Source: Mesoflavibacter profundi
Lineage (GTDB): Bacteria; Bacteroidota; Bacteroidia; Flavobacteriales; Flavobacteriaceae
Length of the DNA: 64,000 nt
Reading direction: 5' to 3'
Assembly (NCBI RefSeq): GCF_014764305.1
Contig: NZ_CP061703.1
Span: 2,262,800-2,326,799, forward strand
In this document: positions 59,732-64,000 of the stretch, piece by piece
Layout of the letters: each line of letters opens with the position of its first letter
How positions within the stretch are numbered: position 1 is the stretch's first letter
Notes under the pieces: model-generated
Databases searched by the model: none
Told to the model about the DNA's origin: nothing
What the model saw: only the letters and a program-made list of their open reading frames with translations
Program-made: the position numbers and the translations under genes

Positions 59732-60991
59732 ATGAAGAAAACACTTTTTTTAATACTTTTTTTATTAATTACAGGTCAAAGTTTTGCGTCCTATGTCTTA
59801 ATACCAATGGATGCAGAGTCGCAAAAAAATCATTTAAAAGCTTACGGAATTACATATTGGACTTTAAGCCAGCAATTAAAAGTTAAATGGTTGCTTAATT
59901 ATCGTGGCGGCTCTTTTTTATTACCAGATTCTGAAAGAATTAGACGCGAATGTCAAATTAGAGGTGTAAGTTTTGAAGTGTTATCTGACGCAAAAACCGA
60001 AAGTATTTTAGAAGACATAAGCAGTCCAAGTAAAAATATGGAAGCTGTAGTTTTAGAAAAAGCGCCTAAAATTGCAGTATACACACCAAAAGGAAAATTA
60101 CCTTGGGACGATGCTGTGACAATGGTATTAACTTATGCCGAAATACCTTATGAAACTGTTTATGACGAAGAAGTTTTAAAAGACGAACTTTTACTTTACG
60201 ATTGGTTACACCTTCATCACGAAGATTTTACTGGACAATATGGTAAATTTTATGCTAGATATAGACAAGCAGCTTGGTACATTGAAGAGAAAAAAGCAGC
60301 CGAAGCTTTAGCAACAAAACTAGGTTATAGCAAAGTTTCTGAAGAAAAACGTGATGTTGCTTTAAAAATTAGAGATTACGTAGTTGGTGGTGGATTTATG
60401 TTTGCCATGTGTAGCGCAACAGATAGTTTTGATATTGCATTATCTGCAGACGGTGTAGATATTTGCGAACCTATGTTTGACGGTGATGCAAGTGATGCAA
60501 ATTACCAAGCGAAGATAGATTTTAATAAAACCTTCGCATTTAAAGATTACACTTTAGAGCGTAGTCCTTTGGTTTATGAGTTTTCTAGTATAGACATGAC
60601 GTCAAAGCGAAAAATACCAAAAGAGACAGATTATTTTTCTTTAATGGATTTCTCTGCAAAATGGGATCCAATTCCAACCATGTTATGTCAAAATCACACA
60701 GCATTGGTTAAAGGTTTTATGGGGCAAACGACGTCTTTTGATAGAAATGAAATTAAATCTAACGTACTTGTTTTAGGTGAAAATAAGACTAATAGTGAAG
60801 CAAAATATATTCACGGAATAAAAGGAAAAGGCTTTTTTACATTTTATGGTGGTCACGATCCTGAAGATTATACACACAAAGTTGGTGATCCTAAAACAGA
60901 ATTAGATTTACATCCAACATCACCAGGATACAGATTAATTTTAAATAATGTATTATTTCCTGCAGCTAAAAAGAAAAAGCAGAAAACTTAA
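59732..60991 (+). CDS. Exported protein of the flavobacterial 'asparagine synthetase B' type, function unknown
   Basis: The 419-residue product has a signal peptide (MKKTLFLILFLLITGQSFA). As I remember, close relatives across Flavobacteriia are named asparagine synthetase B. Nothing here supports that: there is no N-terminal Cys after Met for a glutaminase, no SGGxDS ATP pyrophosphatase motif, and the protein is exported. Strongly conserved-looking stretches are APKIAVYTPKGKLPWDDAVTMVLTYAEIPYE near residue 110, YDWLHLHHEDFTGQYGKFY near 165, GGGFMFAMCSATDSFDIAL near 222 and GKGFFTFYGGHDPEDYTHKVGDP near 370. It looks like a periplasmic class-I-amidotransferase-like fold with Cys and His, but this is inference. 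Confidence 0.8.
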   Translation: MKKTLFLILFLLITGQSFASYVLIPMDAESQKNHLKAYGITYWTLSQQLKVKWLLNYRGGSFLLPDSERIRRECQIRGVSFEVLSDAKTESILEDISSPSKNMEAVVLEKAPKIAVYTPKGKLPWDDAVTMVLTYAEIPYETVYDEEVLKDELLLYDWLHLHHEDFTGQYGKFYARYRQAAWYIEEKKAAEALATKLGYSKVSEEKRDVALKIRDYVVGGGFMFAMCSATDSFDIALSADGVDICEPMFDGDASDANYQAKIDFNKTFAFKDYTLERSPLVYEFSSIDMTSKRKIPKETDYFSLMDFSAKWDPIPTMLCQNHTALVKGFMGQTTSFDRNEIKSNVLVLGENKTNSEAKYIHGIKGKGFFTFYGGHDPEDYTHKVGDPKTELDLHPTSPGYRLILNNVLFPAAKKKKQKT

Positions 60992-60998
60992 AATTTAG

Positions 60999-61424
60999 AT
61001 GAAATTTTTTCAAAAAGAAATAAGCTTAAATCCACAGAAAAGAGGATTTCATTTAATTACTTCAGAAATTTTAGCTCAAATTTCAACTGAAATTCAAAGT
61101 ATAAATATTGGTCAACTTCAAGTATTTATCAAACATACTTCAGCTAGTTTGACCATAAATGAAAATGCAGATCCTACAGTTAGAGTAGATTTTGAAAGCT
61201 ACATTAATACCTTTGTTCCAGAAAATGAACCTTTTTATAAGCATACCTATGAAGGTGCAGACGATATGCCAGCACATATAAAATCATCGTTATTTGGAGC
61301 TTCAGTAACTATTCCAATTACAAATGGTAAGCTTAATTTAGGGATTTGGCAAGGGATTTATCTTTGTGAACATCGCAATTATGGAGGAAGTAGAAGCGTT
61401 GTAATTACAGCTTTTGGCAATTAA
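60999..61424 (+). CDS. YjbQ/UPF0047-family protein
   Basis: The 141-residue protein carries the UPF0047 signature: GQLQVFIKHTSASLTINENADPTVRVDFE near residue 39, KHTYEGADDMPAHIKSSLFGASVTIPI near 82 and LGIWQGIYLCEHRN near 113. The His residues in KHTSAS, DDMPAHIK and EHRN form the usual anion site. E. coli YjbQ has weak thiamine-phosphate synthase activity; the true function is open. It starts 7 bp after the exported protein gene. Confidence 0.9.
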   Translation: MKFFQKEISLNPQKRGFHLITSEILAQISTEIQSINIGQLQVFIKHTSASLTINENADPTVRVDFESYINTFVPENEPFYKHTYEGADDMPAHIKSSLFGASVTIPITNGKLNLGIWQGIYLCEHRNYGGSRSVVITAFGN

Positions 61425-61480
61425 CGTTTCTTTACAATATTGGTAAATTTTGTTTTGTATCTTTATTTAAAACTATTTAA

Positions 61481-61750
61481 ATGTCTACAAAAGAAACAAT
61501 ACTTAAAAAGATAGAAATTCTTATTACTAATCATTTTAATACTCCTGAAGATGCGTTTGCTTTTTTTGATAAAGATGGAGATAAAAAACTATCTAAAGAT
61601 GAAATTAAAACCTTGTTAAAACAAGCTGAAATTAGTGGTTTTATTAGAGGAATTGTCACTACCAAATTAATTGAAGGCTACGACAAAAACAATGACGAAC
61701 TAATAAGTTGGGAAGAGTTTAAAGCCGCAATAGACGAGATTTCTAAATAA
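61481..61750 (+). CDS. EF-hand calcium-binding protein
   Basis: The 89-residue protein has no signal peptide. It has two EF-hand loops: DKDGDKKLSKDE (residues about 28-39) and DKNNDELISWEE (about 67-78), each with acidic residues at positions 1, 3, 5 and 12. Both loops look able to bind calcium, and the layout resembles one lobe of calmodulin. It lies 6 bp before the nucleotidyl cyclase gene, so a calcium-sensing role towards that enzyme is a possible inference. Confidence 0.87.
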   Translation: MSTKETILKKIEILITNHFNTPEDAFAFFDKDGDKKLSKDEIKTLLKQAEISGFIRGIVTTKLIEGYDKNNDELISWEEFKAAIDEISK

Positions 61751-61756
61751 TTTAAG

Positions 61757-62824
61757 TTGAGATATTATTTCATTCAATTTATTAAGCTCTTATTTAGTAC
61801 CACATTATTTTGGTCTGCAGCTTTCTGTTTATATATAACTATAAGATATTTTGCAATTGGAGCAGAAGAAGGGTTAGAAATTACAGACTTTTCTTTTATA
61901 AATCTACTTAAATATGGACTATATTTAGGTGTCTTAATTGGGCTACTTTATGCTATTGTAGAATTTGTTTTTGACAAATTCATAATTAAAAATCTATCTC
62001 TAGCAGTAATATTATTAATCAAATTTGTAGTCTACCTTGTAGGTATGATTATATTTTTATCGATAATTTATAGTCAAGCAGAAGTAGAAATAGATTTAAA
62101 TCTTTCTAACGATTTAGGTTGGTGGCAACAAAACAAAGTATTTTGGTTGTTAATTGGTTACTTTATTATCTGTTCTCAAGTATTTACGTTTATCAAAATA
62201 GCAAACGAAAAGTTTGGCCAAGGTGTGTTTTTTAATTTTTTAATAGGAAAATATAGAAAACCAAGAGAGGAACGTCGCGTTTTTATGTTTTTAGATTTAA
62301 AAGACTCGACAAAAATAGCAGAGCAACTAGGACATTATAAATATAGTAAGTTAATACAAAGTTGTTTTTACGATTTAAATAGAATTATTGGAAGGTTTGA
62401 TGCCGAAATATATCAATATGTAGGCGATGAAGCTGTTTTAAGTTGGACCTATAAAAAAGGAGTAAAGCACAATAATTGTGTTAAGCTTTACTACAAATTC
62501 TTAGAACAATTAAAACGAAAAGAAAAATGGTATTTAAAACATTTTGGGTTTATACCACAATTTAAAGCTGGTTTACATGGTGGAAAACTAATTGTTACAG
62601 AAGTTGGAACCATAAAAAAGGAAATTGCTTATCATGGCGATGTTATTAATACAACTGCAAGGATACAAGGCGAATGTAATAAGTACGAAGAATCGTTATT
62701 AATTTCTGAAAGTTTATACAAAACAATGTATAACTTACACGCTTATAACATAAATTCTATCGGGGAAATTAATCTTAAGGGTAAAGAAAGCTTAGTCAAG
62801 ATTTATGCAATTAACCCAGTTTAG
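61757..62824 (+). CDS. Membrane-bound class III nucleotidyl cyclase
   Basis: The 355-residue protein begins at TTG 61757. It has four N-terminal membrane helices (about 5-155) and a C-terminal class III cyclase domain (about 170-350). Metal-binding Asp residues are in FMFLDLKDST and YQYVGDEAVLSW; GDVINTTARIQGEC carries the Asn and Arg of the transition-state site. The Lys that picks adenine in many adenylate cyclases reads Gln in IYQYVGD, so the nucleotide used is uncertain. It makes a cyclic nucleotide at the inner membrane. It follows the EF-hand gene by 6 bp, and its end overlaps the HAD gene by 14 bp. Confidence 0.87.
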   Translation: MRYYFIQFIKLLFSTTLFWSAAFCLYITIRYFAIGAEEGLEITDFSFINLLKYGLYLGVLIGLLYAIVEFVFDKFIIKNLSLAVILLIKFVVYLVGMIIFLSIIYSQAEVEIDLNLSNDLGWWQQNKVFWLLIGYFIICSQVFTFIKIANEKFGQGVFFNFLIGKYRKPREERRVFMFLDLKDSTKIAEQLGHYKYSKLIQSCFYDLNRIIGRFDAEIYQYVGDEAVLSWTYKKGVKHNNCVKLYYKFLEQLKRKEKWYLKHFGFIPQFKAGLHGGKLIVTEVGTIKKEIAYHGDVINTTARIQGECNKYEESLLISESLYKTMYNLHAYNINSIGEINLKGKESLVKIYAINPV

Positions 62825-63632
62825 AATTTTTGATGTCTTCTAAAAGTGCTCTAAGTATAAATTCTACACCTTCGTCATTATTGCTTTTTGTTTCAAATCT
62901 AGCAGCAGCTTTAACATTTGGATGTGCATTTTGCATAGCATAACTAAAATAGGCGCAATCCATCATTTCTAAATCGTTATTATAGTCACCAAAAACCATA
63001 GTTTGATCTGAAGTTATCCCTAAACAATCTTGAAGTTTTGAAAGTGCATAACCTTTATTTGCATTAAGATGAGATATGTCTAACCATACTTCTCCAGATA
63101 CTTTAACTTTGTAATCAGACTCTAAGTGTTTTAAATGCGGGTATAATTGTGTTTCAGAACCATGTTTGCAATGAATCGCTAGTTTTAAAAACTCATCATT
63201 TTCAACATTTGTTAAGTCATCTACTTGTTGATACTTAGCATAAAATTCTTTAAAAAAGGAAATAAAGCTTTTGTTTTGAGATTCTATATAAGCAGTTTTC
63301 TTTCCGCATAACACGATCTCTATATCTTTAAATTCTCTTAGAAGTGTAACTAAATTTTCAATTTCAGATTTAGATAAATTGATTAATAATAAATCATTGT
63401 CTTGTTGTTTTGTCAATGCGCCATTTTCGGCAATAATGGTTATATCATTAGTAATCCCATTTAGTTTGTCTGTAATACTATAATATTGTCTACCACTTGC
63501 GGCTACAAAATGAATGTTTTCCTTTTTAAGATCTTCAAATAGATTAAAAAAGTCTTGGCTTACGTGACCTTGACTATTTAATAATGTCCCATCCATATCA
63601 GAGACAACAAGTTTGACTTGGGATAATTTCAT
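62811..63632 (-). CDS. Cof-type HAD-superfamily hydrolase
   Basis: The 273-residue phosphatase has motif I VVSDMDGTLLNS (nucleophile and acid-base Asp near residues 12-14), motif II VAASGRQY near 39, motif III Lys in HLNANKGYALSKL near 193 and motif IV VFGDYNNDLEMMD near 213. The C2B cap between about 85 and 185 places it with Cof/YidA phosphatases of sugar phosphates or cofactors. A -7 box, TACGTTTG, is on the minus strand at 63657-63650. Confidence 0.92.
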   Translation of the reverse strand: MKLSQVKLVVSDMDGTLLNSQGHVSQDFFNLFEDLKKENIHFVAASGRQYYSITDKLNGITNDITIIAENGALTKQQDNDLLLINLSKSEIENLVTLLREFKDIEIVLCGKKTAYIESQNKSFISFFKEFYAKYQQVDDLTNVENDEFLKLAIHCKHGSETQLYPHLKHLESDYKVKVSGEVWLDISHLNANKGYALSKLQDCLGITSDQTMVFGDYNNDLEMMDCAYFSYAMQNAHPNVKAAARFETKSNNDEGVEFILRALLEDIKNSKLG

Positions 63633-63700
63633 ATAGTTTGGATTTTATACAAACGTAGTTGTTTTTTATTAAAGTAGTATTAAAATTATGTGAACAAAAA

Positions 63701-63726
63701 AATCCGATTCTAAAAAGAATCGGATT
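63701..63726 (-). terminator. Intrinsic terminator after rplT
   Basis: AATCCGATTC, loop TAAAAA, GAATCGGATT; on the minus strand it is followed by a T-run. It closes the ribosomal-protein operon that enters from the right. Confidence 0.85.
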
Positions 63727-63769
63727 TAATTTTATAAGCGAAGTATTGTTATACAAATGGCAAAAAGCC

Positions 63770-64000
63770 TTATTTAACTTTATTTACAATTGCTTCAAAA
63801 GCTTCTGGGTTATTCATTGCTAAATCTGCTAAAACCTTACGGTTTAATTCGATATTATTAGCTTTTAATTTACCCATAAATTGTGAATAAGACATACCGT
63901 GTAATCTTGCACCTGCGTTAATACGCGTAATCCATAATGCACGGAATGTTCTTTTTTTGTTTCTACGGTCTCTGTATGCATATTGCATAGCTTTGTCAAC
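63770..64000 (-). CDS. rplT: 50S ribosomal protein L20 (5' end outside window)
   Basis: The frame is open to the window edge; the last 76 codons are present. The visible part, [42 protein letters not shown], is the C-terminal two thirds of L20. A Met within this stretch (63988) is not the start, since the family N terminus lies about 40 residues further on. It binds 23S rRNA and is essential for 50S assembly. Usually it follows infC and rpmI. Confidence 0.95.
   Translation of the reverse strand, partial: VDKAMQYAYRDRRNKKRTFRALWITRINAGARLHGMSYSQFMGKLKANNIELNRKVLADLAMNNPEAFEAIVNKVK

Overview
The window is chromosomal DNA of a member of the Bacteroidota, almost certainly Flavobacteriaceae. The base composition is AT-rich. 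Promoters fit the Bacteroidota pattern (TTG, about 19-20 bp, then TAnnTTTG) and no strong Shine-Dalgarno sequences are seen. The gene content also fits: PorV/PorQ protein, split transketolase, DUF4856/imelysin lipoproteins, a GldL-like protein, a zeaxanthin-type carotenoid cluster and a PpiC/SurA triplet. The left edge cuts a glycosyltransferase and the right edge cuts rplT. No prophage, insertion sequence with a transposase, or CRISPR array is visible.

Layout. 1-4.4 kb: end of a surface-polysaccharide locus (two glycosyltransferases, a Wzy/WaaL-like polymerase, a polyprenyl glycosylphosphotransferase), closed by a 7-bp tandem repeat. 4.5-11.5 kb: outer-membrane/DUF4105 pair, pssA, TerC, and a minus-strand kdsD-tatC-AhpD-like-lptB run. 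11.7-20 kb: recQ, a cyclophilin-FKBP fusion, pepT, pyrD, a LysE exporter and HMG-CoA lyase; a second 7-bp repeat and two REP-like hairpins lie here, one of them inside the pyrD reading frame. 20-26.8 kb: a probable metal (iron) uptake locus: DUF4856 lipoprotein, imelysin-like lipoprotein, a full-length homologue of vitamin K-dependent gamma-carboxylase, a TonB-dependent receptor and a small eight-cysteine protein. A repeated dyad, TTATTTAAA-N5-TCTAAATAA, occurs twice at each end of the locus. 26.9-36 kb: guaB, two small minus-strand genes, three periplasmic PPIase-type chaperones, MoxR, an orphan GldL-like membrane protein and an acyltransferase. 36-42 kb: two aconitases of different families in tandem and a TlpA-like thioredoxin. 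42-46.8 kb: crtY-crtZ-crtB-crtI with a CarH-like MerR regulator that keeps the B12-binding and Wx9EH motifs, plus a dyad at its start codon. 46.9-52.4 kb: tRNA-Leu, tRNA-Lys, aroK, a phosphoribosyltransferase, an S4-domain protein, an FKBP-like lipoprotein with Asp-rich repeats, a beta-barrel protein and the split transketolase. 52.6-64 kb: tgt, LptF/G, an EamA transporter, accA, dnaB, an AI-2E-type transporter, an exported protein commonly mislabelled asparagine synthetase B, YjbQ, an EF-hand protein directly before a membrane nucleotidyl cyclase, a HAD phosphatase, and rplT.

Strongest leads: (1) the 20-26.8 kb locus, which combines a gamma-carboxylase homologue, metal-uptake genes, a small 8-Cys protein and a repeated operator; (2) a 20-nt hairpin found in two copies whose four terminal base pairs covary, one copy being translated inside PyrD; (3) a probable light- and B12-responsive carotenoid switch; (4) a RecQ that lacks all four zinc-binding cysteines. 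All functional calls come from reading the sequence and from memory of the families; no database search was run.
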